This document shows positions 51,884 through 59,685 of a DNA stretch of 64,000 bases, one piece after another. Source of the DNA: Fictibacillus macauensis ZFHKF-1 (GTDB lineage Bacteria > Bacillota > Bacilli > Bacillales > Fictibacillaceae); assembly GCF_000269865.1 (NCBI RefSeq), contig NZ_AKKV01000022.1:97876-161875 (forward strand), in the 5' to 3' direction. The position numbers were made by a program, and so were the translations under genes. How positions within the stretch are numbered: position 1 is the stretch's first letter; every line of letters begins with the position of its first letter. Below the pieces are notes generated by a model. That model worked only from the letters and a program-made list of their open reading frames with translations. It had not been told where the DNA came from and did not search any database.

Positions 51884-53221
51884 ATGAAAGCGTTATCAAA
51901 CTTTTTTACGGCGCTCGTGCAACGGTTTTTACCCGATCCGTTCGTCTTTGCGTTGTTATTAACGATTGTTTTGTTTCTGTCAGGTGTAGCATTTATGGAT
52001 CATACACCGATTGAAATGGTGAACTTTTGGGGCAAAGGATTTTGGAATTTGCTAGCCTTTGCGATGCAAATGAGTCTCGTACTTGTGACGGGACATGCAC
52101 TTGCAAGTTCACCGCTCATTAAGCGCTGGATGGTGAAAATTGCATCCCTTGCTCAATCGCCAGCGCAAGCAGTCGTGCTTGTCACGTTAGGTTCTGGTAT
52201 TGCCTGTATGATTAACTGGGGATTCGGACTGATTGTCGGGGCATTGCTTGCAAAAGAAGTCGCGAAGCGCGTACCGGGCACAGACTATCGCTTTTTAATT
52301 GCATGTGCGTACATAGGTTTTCTTACGTGGCATGGTGGACTTTCGGGTTCGGTGCCACTTGTTGCAGCGACACCGGGAAATCCACTCGAAAAAACAGCGG
52401 GTCTCCTGCCGCTTTCTTCGACTATTTTCACAGGCTATAACTTATTTATAACGCTTGCTTTGTTAGTGGTGTTGCCCATTATGACGCGTTTAATGATGCC
52501 TACAGGCAAAGAGGTCATTGGCATTGATCCGAAGTTACTAGCGCAAGAAGAACTAGCATCAGCGGCGGTACCAACACCAATGGTCGAAGGAAAACGAACG
52601 TTTGCGACCGCAATGGAACATAGTCGATTGCTTAGCGTGATCATTGCTGCACTCGGCTACGCGTATATTATTTATAGCATTTTGCAAAATGGCTTTAAAG
52701 TGGATATTAATACAGTCAATTTATTGTTTTTTACGACCGGTTTATTGTTACACGGAACGCCTATGTCCTATATGAATGCGGTGAGCTCGGCGGCTAAAGG
52801 AACCGCAGGTATTCTTATTCAATTTCCTTTTTATGCGGGCATTCAAGGGATGATGGAGCTTTCGGGTCTTGGTGGTGCGATAACTAATGCCTTTATTTCC
52901 ATTTCCAACGAGGCGACATTTCCGTTTTTAACGTTCCTTAGTTCGGGTGTGGTGAATTTCTTTGTGCCATCCGGCGGTGGTCACTGGGTCGTTCAAGGTC
53001 CATTCATTATGCCAGCGGCTTCTCAACTTGGTGTAGATCCAGGCGTTGCGGCCATGGCTATTGCGTACGGCGAAGCATGGATGAACATGGCGCAACCGTT
53101 TTGGGCGTTGCCCGCACTTGCGATTGCAGGTCTAGGTGCACGTGATATTATGGGTTATTGTGTGACGACCTTGCTCGTTTCGGGTGTTATTTTTGCGGTT
53201 GGTCTGTCGTTTTTTACATAA
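51884..53221 (+). CDS. Short-chain fatty acid transporter (AtoE family)
   Basis: 445 residues from ATG 51884, with AAGGGGG 12 bases ahead. The frame open further upstream is not needed. It has about 11-12 hydrophobic segments. Diagnostic stretches are VTLGSGIACMINWGFGLIVGALLAKE near 103, FLTWHGGLSGSVPLVAATPGNP near 145, and VVNFFVPSGGGHWVVQGP near 355 (the family signature). It imports short-chain fatty acids such as acetoacetate or butyrate. No atoDAB genes follow. Confidence 0.9.
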   Translation: MKALSNFFTALVQRFLPDPFVFALLLTIVLFLSGVAFMDHTPIEMVNFWGKGFWNLLAFAMQMSLVLVTGHALASSPLIKRWMVKIASLAQSPAQAVVLVTLGSGIACMINWGFGLIVGALLAKEVAKRVPGTDYRFLIACAYIGFLTWHGGLSGSVPLVAATPGNPLEKTAGLLPLSSTIFTGYNLFITLALLVVLPIMTRLMMPTGKEVIGIDPKLLAQEELASAAVPTPMVEGKRTFATAMEHSRLLSVIIAALGYAYIIYSILQNGFKVDINTVNLLFFTTGLLLHGTPMSYMNAVSSAAKGTAGILIQFPFYAGIQGMMELSGLGGAITNAFISISNEATFPFLTFLSSGVVNFFVPSGGGHWVVQGPFIMPAASQLGVDPGVAAMAIAYGEAWMNMAQPFWALPALAIAGLGARDIMGYCVTTLLVSGVIFAVGLSFFT

Positions 53222-53290
53222 AAAAGAGCAAGATATGTGAAGAAAAGAAGAGCGGCACTCCTTTAATATAGAGACAAAAGGAGAGGTGAA

Positions 53291-54166
53291 ATGAATCCGT
53301 ACAAGGCTAAAATTAAAGAAACGATTCAGTATATTGACAGCCATTTAGAGCAACCTTTCTCGCTCGAATTACTAGCGCAACGTGTGCATTTTTCACCCTT
53401 TCATTTTCATCGTGTATTTTTAGCGATGACAGGTGTGACGGTGATGGAGTATGTGCGTAAACGGAGGCTAGAGAAAGCGGCTTGGTTATTGCACCATTCC
53501 GAGGAGAAGGTAATTGATGTAGCCTTATGTTGTGGCTTTTCTTCACAGCAGGTGTTTCAACGGGCTTTTAAACAACGATTTGGCTTAACTCCACGTCATT
53601 TTCGAAACAGGAAGTCATTGGCTGATTCCTTGAACCTTTCTTCTTTTTCATTAAAAGGGGGACTCTACGTGCAACCGAAAATTTTTGTAAAAGAAGCATT
53701 TACCGTCATTGGCTATGCCTACACGGTTACCACAAAAAATGAGCAAAATAAGCATGATATACCGCTTCATTGGCAACGGTATTTACAAAGTGATCAGCTA
53801 CAAGGGGCGATGCCGCCATCGAGGGAAGCGCATGTAGAGCTTGGCATTTGTACCGATTTTCAACATGAGCAAGAAACATTTTCTTATCTCATATGTCGTG
53901 AGGTCGATGAGTCTACTGCCGTGCCCGATGGCTTAGTGAAACGAACGTTTCCAGAACAGACGTTTGCGCAATTTTCAACGCCACAAGTAAGTGAAGCAGC
54001 GTTTGCTAAAGCCATTCAAGAAACGTGGCAGGCGATCTTTACGCAATGGTTTCCAACCTCAGGCTATGTTCATGGTGGCGAGATGGAGATTGAATGGTAT
54101 GACGAGCGAAGTGACGGAGAAAAAAAGCAGATGGATTTACTAATTCCTATTCGTAAAAAAGCGTAA
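53291..54166 (+). CDS. AraC-type regulator with GyrI-like effector domain
   Basis: 291 residues. Residues 5-108 are an AraC/XylS double helix-turn-helix (LELLAQRVHFSPFHFHRVFLAMTG, then DVALCCGFSSQQVFQRAFKQRFGLTP). Residues about 125-290 are a GyrI-like/Rob-type effector-binding barrel that begins VQPKIFVKEAFTVIGYAY. The order of domains is that of Rob/BmrR-like regulators of multidrug efflux. The ligand is unknown. AAAGGAGAGGTGA precedes the ATG. The genes nearby do not reveal its target. Confidence 0.9.
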   Translation: MNPYKAKIKETIQYIDSHLEQPFSLELLAQRVHFSPFHFHRVFLAMTGVTVMEYVRKRRLEKAAWLLHHSEEKVIDVALCCGFSSQQVFQRAFKQRFGLTPRHFRNRKSLADSLNLSSFSLKGGLYVQPKIFVKEAFTVIGYAYTVTTKNEQNKHDIPLHWQRYLQSDQLQGAMPPSREAHVELGICTDFQHEQETFSYLICREVDESTAVPDGLVKRTFPEQTFAQFSTPQVSEAAFAKAIQETWQAIFTQWFPTSGYVHGGEMEIEWYDERSDGEKKQMDLLIPIRKKA

Positions 54167-54168
54167 AG

Positions 54169-54213
54169 AAAAAATGGCTTCATCCCCCGTGTTGGAGATG
54201 TAGCCATTTTTTT
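54169..54213 (+). terminator. Rho-independent terminator
   Basis: AAAAATGGCTTCATC pairs with GAGATGTAGCCATTTTT. Confidence 0.85.
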
Positions 54214-54306
54214 ATGCTGTGAAGTTGTGAAACACAAGAGCATGTCAAAGGAATGAATAGATGTAGACAAAGCGTGGAAGCCATTTATTGAAACTGCAAA
54301 AAGAGT

Positions 54307-54940
54307 GAATCGCGCGCAGACCAGGGTGATTCGCGCGCAGGAGCCCCCGATTCGCGCGCAGGCCAAGCTCAATCGCGCGCAGGGGCCTTCGATTCGCGCG
54401 CAGACCAGACAAATCAAGCAAAAAAGCATGTGCAAGAGGGGGAAGAAGCGGGCAAATCAGGATCTGAGCCCTCAAACGCAGCTGAAATCGATTGAAATTA
54501 GGATGAAAATCATTTAATTTCGGCAAAAAGGTTGATTCGCGCGCAGACCAAGCTCAATCGCGCGCAGGAGCCCCAGATTCGCGCGCAGGAGCCTTCGGTT
54601 CGCGCGCAGGCCATGTTCAATCGCGCGCAGGGGCCTTCGATTCGCGCGCAGACCAGACAAATCAAGCAAAAAAGCATGTGCAAGAGGGGGAAGAAGCGGG
54701 CAAATCAGAATCTGAGCCCTCAAACGCAGCGGAAATCGATTGAAAATAGAATGAAAATCATTTAATTTCGGCAAAAAGAATGATTCGCGCGCAGACCAAG
54801 TTCAATCGCGCGCAGGAGCCTCCGATTCGCGCGCAGACCAAGCTCAATCGCGCGCAGGAGCCTCCGATTCGCGCGCAGAGCAGGTTCAATCGCGCGCAGG
54901 GGCCTTCGATTCGCGCGCAGACCAGGTTCAATCGCACTCA
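54307..54940 (+). repeat. 21-bp-period CGCGCGCAG repeat array in three blocks
   Basis: Units such as (AT)TCGCGCGCAGACCA and TCGCGCGCAGGAGCC recur with exactly 21 bases from core to core in three blocks (about 54307-54410, 54535-54652, 54781-54940). A spacer of about 120 bases after blocks 1 and 2 is nearly identical in both (runs of AAATCAAGCAAAAAAGCATG...), so the 235-base block+spacer is itself duplicated. It lies between the terminator of the AraC gene and the end of the convergent toxin-immunity operon. Open frames in it are a result of the period being divisible by three, not genes. Confidence 0.93.
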
Positions 54941-55001
54941 AACCAAGATTCAAGTCCTCGAATGCGCCATAAAACAAAGGAAATTCCTAAGTTTTTACTC
55001 G

Positions 55002-55265
55002 TTACGATTGAAATGCAGTTAGCAAGTATGTGAGCCATTGCTGTGTGTGCTGTAAAGAGAAGCTTCGACTGCCATACGTTTCAATGAGTTGCTGGGCGTG
55101 AGATAGCTTGTGATTTTGGAGGAGCTGTTGCAATTCAGAAATGAGTTGCTCTTGCATTGCCAGCGTTTCTCCTTCTTTAAAGGAGGCAATGGCTTCTGGG
55201 AGTTCTTCTGTTTCGAGACTTTGAAAGCAGTATGCTTCAAGAAAATACGGAAAGACGGTTTCCAA
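55002..55265 (-). CDS. Small putative immunity protein (CdiI_2-like)
   Basis: 87 residues from TTG 55265, because AGAGGTGA lies about six bases ahead. The upstream GTG is inside that site. FPYFLEAYCFQSLETEELPEAIASF near the start, then a Leu-rich helix (LISELQQLLQ), resembles the CdiI_2 pattern (Fp.l..fl..Y, then eAi..f, then eI..LL). It follows the RNase A-like toxin gene by 12 bases. Position and size fit a cytoplasmic immunity protein. The sequence match is weak, so the assignment rests mainly on context. Confidence 0.6.
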   Translation of the reverse strand: METVFPYFLEAYCFQSLETEELPEAIASFKEGETLAMQEQLISELQQLLQNHKLSHAQQLIETYGSRSFSLQHTQQWLTYLLTAFQS

Positions 55266-55277
55266 GGCAATCACCTC

Positions 55278-55769
55278 TTATCGTTGGATCGGATAGGATG
55301 TTACAATTTTATAATGAAGCTTGCTTTTTGCGTCACGTTGTAAAACAGTTAACGTGCGCTCTACGTTTTCATAGATTTGTAAGTTTTTACGGACGACTGT
55401 TTTGCCAACTGCAAATGAGTGGGTGGCCTTAATAACAAGGCGATTAGGGCCGCTTTGTTCTAGCCATTGCTTAATTTTACGATCATTTTGTTTTAAGCTA
55501 TCCACAACAGCTTTGTTGGCAACGTCTTTCGTATAATACGTACTTGCCGCTGAGACATGTTCACTTTTTATGCGATTTTTTAATTCGTCATCTGATTTGC
55601 CCACATGTTTTTGTATAGTATGACCGTTTTTCGGTGGCCCTTCCATGTCATCGAGAATATGTGTGCTAATGCCTGATGATGACGACTTAGATGGTGCGGA
55701 TGAATTACATCCGGTGAGAAGTGCAATTGTTAAAAGTAAGGCACTAAATAGGACTGTGATTTTTTTCAT
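55278..55769 (-). CDS. Lipoprotein with RNase A-like (CdiA-CT) toxin domain
   Basis: 163 residues from ATG 55769, with AGAGGTGAAC ahead. The signal peptide and lipobox LLTGC place the lipidated Cys at 21. A Ser-rich linker follows. Residues 36-163 have the order seen in bacterial RNase A-superfamily toxins: HILDDMEGPPKNGHTIQKHVG (His50, His55), Arg66 in KNRI, AASTYY near 74, a KQWLEQ helix, and the ending YKIVTSYP with Thr157 and Tyr159. These match the His/Arg/Thr/Tyr active-site pattern reported for CdiA-CT of Yersinia kristensenii. It should degrade RNA if it reaches a cytoplasm. A lipoprotein carrier is unusual. Confidence 0.72.
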   Translation of the reverse strand: MKKITVLFSALLLTIALLTGCNSSAPSKSSSSGISTHILDDMEGPPKNGHTIQKHVGKSDDELKNRIKSEHVSAASTYYTKDVANKAVVDSLKQNDRKIKQWLEQSGPNRLVIKATHSFAVGKTVVRKNLQIYENVERTLTVLQRDAKSKLHYKIVTSYPIQR

Positions 55770-55838
55770 TATGTTCACCTCTGTAACAGTATACAAGATG
55801 ATTGCCCGCTCTAGATAATCTTAGAAAATTGCAAATTG

Positions 55839-56642
55839 TTAGCCTTCTGCTTGATAAGAATCATAGTGTGAATGGTTGGTTAACCAGCGGTTCGTCGTTT
55901 CTATTAATTCATGAAAGTGAGCAATGGAAGAAAACGTATGATTGGCGCCAGCAATCAACTTGCAATGAGCAGAACCGGTGGAACGCGCTTGCGCTGCTTC
56001 ATAATAATCCTGACAATAGGCGAACGGAATATCGTCATCAGCCGTTCCGTGTATACATAAAATATTGCCACCTAGCTCCTGAACATTTTTAAGCGGATGA
56101 TAGTGCTGTAGCGATTGTAAAAAAGAAGTGGATAAAGAGTAGCCAAGATGATCGACAGACCCCGTACAGAGGACGCGCTTATATTCTTCTTCGCCGATGA
56201 TGGCTACAATGTCATGAAACGGCTGGCCAACAGCTGCCCACAGAATAACATCTTTTACGCGCTGATCTTCGTGTGCGGTTTGCACAGCTACGGCACCGCC
56301 TAAGCTATGACCTAACAATGTAACGTGGCTAGGATCGACGCCAGGTAACGTTTGTGCAAAAGAAATGGCCGCTTTTGTTTGTGAAATGAAATCTGCAAAA
56401 CAGAGATCGCCATAAATCCCCTCGCTTTCACCACAACCGGCATAATCAAAGCGTAGAACAGTATAGTTACGAGCGGCAAGTGCTTGGGCACTCTTCACAA
56501 AAAGACGATCGATGCCAATGCGATTGCTCGTAAAGCCGTGACAAATAATTAAGAGCGGGGACGGTTCAATGTTGGCAGTTGGATAATGAATCGTTGCTGT
56601 TAAGTGATAGTTCCTCCATAGAAAGTGACGGTGTTGTTCCAT
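55839..56642 (-). CDS. Alpha/beta hydrolase under a SAM riboswitch
   Basis: 267 residues. It has LLIICHGFTSNRIGIDRLF (oxyanion side), YTVLRFDYAGCGESEG, and the nucleophile elbow LLGHSLGG (Ser near 121). CIHGTADDDIPF gives the Asp (near 204) and AGANHTFSS the His (near 237). There is no signal peptide. It is in the feruloyl-esterase/peptidase-like hydrolase group. AAAGGAGAG precedes the ATG. Its leader is an S-box with a terminator, so expression should rise when S-adenosylmethionine is low. This suggests a role in sulfur or methionine metabolism (for example a thioester or S-acyl compound), which is inference. Confidence 0.85.
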   Translation of the reverse strand: MEQHRHFLWRNYHLTATIHYPTANIEPSPLLIICHGFTSNRIGIDRLFVKSAQALAARNYTVLRFDYAGCGESEGIYGDLCFADFISQTKAAISFAQTLPGVDPSHVTLLGHSLGGAVAVQTAHEDQRVKDVILWAAVGQPFHDIVAIIGEEEYKRVLCTGSVDHLGYSLSTSFLQSLQHYHPLKNVQELGGNILCIHGTADDDIPFAYCQDYYEAAQARSTGSAHCKLIAGANHTFSSIAHFHELIETTNRWLTNHSHYDSYQAEG

Positions 56643-56690
56643 AATGTTCTCTCCTTTATTAATTCCATTGGTTTAGTTGGTTTTAGGTAT

Positions 56691-56857
56691 AAAAAAAATC
56701 TTACGTTCCCTTGAACGTAAGATTCATCATCGTTTGATTGAAAACGAAATCTTATCTTTCAAGCGCAGCGCTTGTTGAAATTGGCACAGTGCTCAATAAA
56801 GAGTCTGTTGCCGAGGTTTCATTGGGTCAAGTCCCTCCGCCTCTCTGGATAAGAACC
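56691..56857 (-). ncRNA. SAM-I (S-box) riboswitch with terminator
   Basis: Minus strand. The conserved CTTATCCAGAGAGGCGGAGG, then GACTTGACCCAATGAAACC, TCGGCAAC, GTGCCAATTTC and GAAAGATAAG are all in S-box order, with the P1 stem CTTATC/GATAAG. The aptamer occupies about 56751-56857. A hairpin ATCTTACGTTC/GAACGTAAGAT followed by T8 (56691-56724) is the expression platform. It controls the hydrolase at 55839-56642. Confidence 0.93.
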
Positions 56858-56873
56858 TATTAAGTTGATACAT

Positions 56874-56902
56874 ACTTTAAATGACGTTGGTATGATTGTC
56901 AA
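56874..56902 (-). promoter_or_regulatory. SigA promoter of riboswitch transcript
   Basis: TTGACA, 17 bases, then TAAAGT on the minus strand, about 17 bases before the S-box. Confidence 0.65.
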
Positions 56903-56982
56903 TGATAAGAATATGAGTTCATTAGTAAAACCATTTCTATAGTAGATGCTGCGTCGCATGATGAGGTGCAGTCATCGTAATC

Positions 56983-57102
56983 TTATTTGTCTTTTTTTAC
57001 GGAAAGAATAAAACGTACCAGCAACGTTTCAAGTTGTTCATCTTTGATGTTTTTCTGATCAAAATGTTGATGGATCCGTTTTTTTAACACTTCAGTGCTC
57101 AT
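56983..57102 (-). CDS. 39-residue hypothetical protein
   Basis: ATG 57102 follows AAAGGAGACCGG. The peptide MSTEVLKKRIHQHFDQKNIK, then DEQLETLLVRFILSVKKDK, is charged and helical, with no membrane segment. It lies alone in the 816-base gap between the hydrolase and the response regulator. No other frame here has a comparable ribosome binding site. Its small size makes the call tentative. Confidence 0.6.
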   Translation of the reverse strand: MSTEVLKKRIHQHFDQKNIKDEQLETLLVRFILSVKKDK

Positions 57103-57458
57103 TGTCCGGTCTCCTTTCATACATGTTTCCTACCTTTTCGTTAAAATTGATGAAAAATCCTGCATTATGTCGAAATAAAGGGTAATTTGTTCGATACACG
57201 TCACGGTAACTCCCCTTTTTTTATGTAAAAAGAACTATAAATGTGTATATTTCCGAATTTTCAAAGAATTAAACCTGCTTTCACACACTCTCTTTCATCG
57301 TTTGTCATTTTACTATAGAAAAGCGGTGAAGGACAAGAGGGGAATGTCCTTGCTATTCGTAAAAGGTACTACAGTGGTAAACTGTATGTAAGATCCGTAA
57401 GAAAGTAGGCTACGATGAACAATTAAAAAGAAACAAGCTTGAGAGGAGACATTCATTT
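57103..57458. other. Intergenic region before the response regulator
   Basis: 356 bases, AT-rich. I see no gene or clear terminator in it, and no confident -35/-10 pair for the regulator. Confidence 0.4.
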
Positions 57459-58130
57459 ATGAACATACTTGCCGCAGAAGATGATCTGCAGCTAGGAAGA
57501 CTTATCGTTCATATGTTAAAGAAAAATCAATATCATGTAGAGTGGGTACATAATGGCGAAGATGCCTTGGAGGCTGCACGAGCGTCAGAATTCGATGTGC
57601 TCATTTTAGATTGGATGATGCCGGGAAAGACAGGTATTGAAGTTTGCCGCACGCTTCGTGCCGAGGGGTATACGAAAGCGATTCTAATCTTGACAGCGCG
57701 TGATTCTGTAGAAGATCGCATTCAAGGATTAGATGCCGGAGCGGATGATTATCTTGTGAAGCCTTTTGAGATTGAGGAATTACTTGCGCGCTTACGTGCA
57801 CTTTCACGCCGCAATTTTGCGCCAATTGTGGAGGAGAAAGCAGAAGTAGCAGAGCTTATTCTTCATCGCACAAGCAATAAAGTAGCGAATGCAAAGCGAG
57901 AAATTCAGCTAACGCCAAGAGAATTTCAACTTTTTGATTTGCTTGTACGCAACAAAGGCCAAGTGTTGCCACGTGAAACGATTCTGGATCGTATTTGGGG
58001 ATACGATGCGGAGGTTTCTACAAAAACCGTCGATGCTACAGTAAAGTTACTTCGAAAAAAACTATGTAAGTTAACGAAAGCCCAAATGATTGAAAGTGTT
58101 CGTGGGGTAGGTTATCGCCTTGAAGATTAA
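57459..58130 (+). CDS. OmpR-family response regulator
   Basis: 223 residues. The receiver has AEDD at residues 6-9, the phospho-acceptor in LILDWMMPG (Asp near 51), ILTARD near 79 and VKPF near 102. The winged-helix DNA-binding domain follows (LTPREFQLFDLLVRNKGQVLPRETILDRIWG, then TVDATVKLLRKKL, ending IESVRGVGYRLED). It overlaps the kinase gene by 11 bases. GAGAGGAGA precedes the ATG. Together with the kinase it may control the adjacent LTA synthase or other envelope genes. The stimulus is unknown. Confidence 0.94.
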   Translation: MNILAAEDDLQLGRLIVHMLKKNQYHVEWVHNGEDALEAARASEFDVLILDWMMPGKTGIEVCRTLRAEGYTKAILILTARDSVEDRIQGLDAGADDYLVKPFEIEELLARLRALSRRNFAPIVEEKAEVAELILHRTSNKVANAKREIQLTPREFQLFDLLVRNKGQVLPRETILDRIWGYDAEVSTKTVDATVKLLRKKLCKLTKAQMIESVRGVGYRLED

Positions 58131-59481
58131 TGTGTTTTCCCGCTTTAACTATTTTAAAAAGATGAATTTAATTGATCGCACGCAATGGCGTTTAACGATG
58201 ATTTATACAGGACTTTTATTATTATTTCTACTATTGTTTATGGCCATTGTGTATACATCGCTCTATGGATTAATTGTTGCCAATCAAGAGCACTCCTTAA
58301 CGAAGCTCGCAAGTCAGGAAGCAAAAAGTGCGCAAGGGAAAATAAGCAAAGGAAGAACACCGTCTATCCAAAATTTCTTTATGCTTTCGCAAGAGCAGTT
58401 TTTTTATTACGTAGTGGATGAAAAGGGCGAGTATCAAGCGGGGGATGAAGTATACCATCAAATGCGCCCTCAAATTTTAAAACGATTAAAAGGCTGGGAA
58501 CCGAAAGAAGACGAAATTCGGTATGAAAAAATGAATGCCACATATTATGTACCTTGGGTAGAAGATTCAGATAGCAAAAAAGTGGATCTTATGATTACAG
58601 GTCAAAAGCTTTATAAAAACGGTAAATACTTAGGTACCTTTTATACGGGAAAAAGTATTACGCATCGAACAGAGCTTTTTAGTTGGCTTTTAAAAATCTT
58701 TTTGGTTGTGCTGGCTGTTTTTTCAGTTGTAGCTGTGTATATTAGTTACTTTATGTCCAAGCGCGCGATTAAACCAATTATTCGCTCGTATATGAAGCAG
58801 CGTGAATTTACAGCTGATGCTTCTCATGAGTTGCGAACGCCCTTGAGTGTCGTGTTGTCTTCCATTAATGCGCTCGAAATGGAAAAGCCATTAAAAGAGG
58901 ACGAATTTTCTGCCTCGGTTTTGTCAAACATGAAATATGAAGTGAAGCGAATGATTCAGCTCGTCGGTGATTTATTAACATTGGCACGCTCCGATGCGGA
59001 TCAAGATGCAATGACGAAAGAAGTATTTGATTTGAAAAAAGAAGCAGAGATCGTTATTCATTCGTTAGAAACGTTAGCGGCCGAAAAAGCCATAACCATT
59101 AAGTTAACGCCAGAAGAAGGATTATACGTCTATGGAAATAAGCAACGACTTGATCAACTTCTTTATATTTTGTTAGAAAACGCAATGAAGTATTCTCCAG
59201 AATGTAAATGTGTGGAAGTTCACCTTGCTGTTGAACGGCAGGAATTTGGCAAAATATTAGTGATTTCTGTAAAGGATGAAGGAATTGGTATTCATCCAGA
59301 AGATCGTGAACGAATTTTTGAACGCTTTTACCGCGTAGATAAATCGCGTTCAAAGCAATTAGGTGGTCACGGATTAGGACTGTCGATTGCTAAATGGATT
59401 GTTGCCTCGCATAACGGTACGATTACAGCAGATGGACAAGTAGGGAAGGGAACGACCTTTACAATTAAAATTCCACAATAA
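58120..59481 (+). CDS. Sensor histidine kinase
   Basis: 453 residues from TTG 58120, which overlaps the regulator stop. A later ATG at 58162 is possible. TM1 is near 25-50, the extracellular region spans about 51-185, and TM2 is near 190-215. The H-box is FTADASHELRTPLSVVLSS (near 229), the N-box LLYILLENAMKYSP (near 346), G1 DEGIGI (near 387) and G2 GHGLGLSIAKW (near 417). It phosphorylates the regulator at 57459. The signal is unknown. Confidence 0.93.
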   Translation: MKINVFSRFNYFKKMNLIDRTQWRLTMIYTGLLLLFLLLFMAIVYTSLYGLIVANQEHSLTKLASQEAKSAQGKISKGRTPSIQNFFMLSQEQFFYYVVDEKGEYQAGDEVYHQMRPQILKRLKGWEPKEDEIRYEKMNATYYVPWVEDSDSKKVDLMITGQKLYKNGKYLGTFYTGKSITHRTELFSWLLKIFLVVLAVFSVVAVYISYFMSKRAIKPIIRSYMKQREFTADASHELRTPLSVVLSSINALEMEKPLKEDEFSASVLSNMKYEVKRMIQLVGDLLTLARSDADQDAMTKEVFDLKKEAEIVIHSLETLAAEKAITIKLTPEEGLYVYGNKQRLDQLLYILLENAMKYSPECKCVEVHLAVERQEFGKILVISVKDEGIGIHPEDRERIFERFYRVDKSRSKQLGGHGLGLSIAKWIVASHNGTITADGQVGKGTTFTIKIPQ

Positions 59482-59685
59482 TAAACGAAAACCGAGGATA
59501 ACAGGGGTTAATGTGGGCAAAAAAAGATAAACTTTAAATGAAATGTTCTCTTTTCATCATATTTTCACTTTTGCTATTTACAATGAAATAGACTAAAATT
59601 TACAGGTGCTTATTTTGCGTGATATGATTTATTAGTTATTTAGTTATTATTTAGTTATTGATGTGCTTAGAAGAGGTGAATGAAT

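Noticed and set aside
54245..55022. Several 70-121-residue Arg/Ala-rich open frames on both strands.
   Set aside because: They arise from the 21-base repeat, whose period keeps all frames open. There are no ribosome binding sites.
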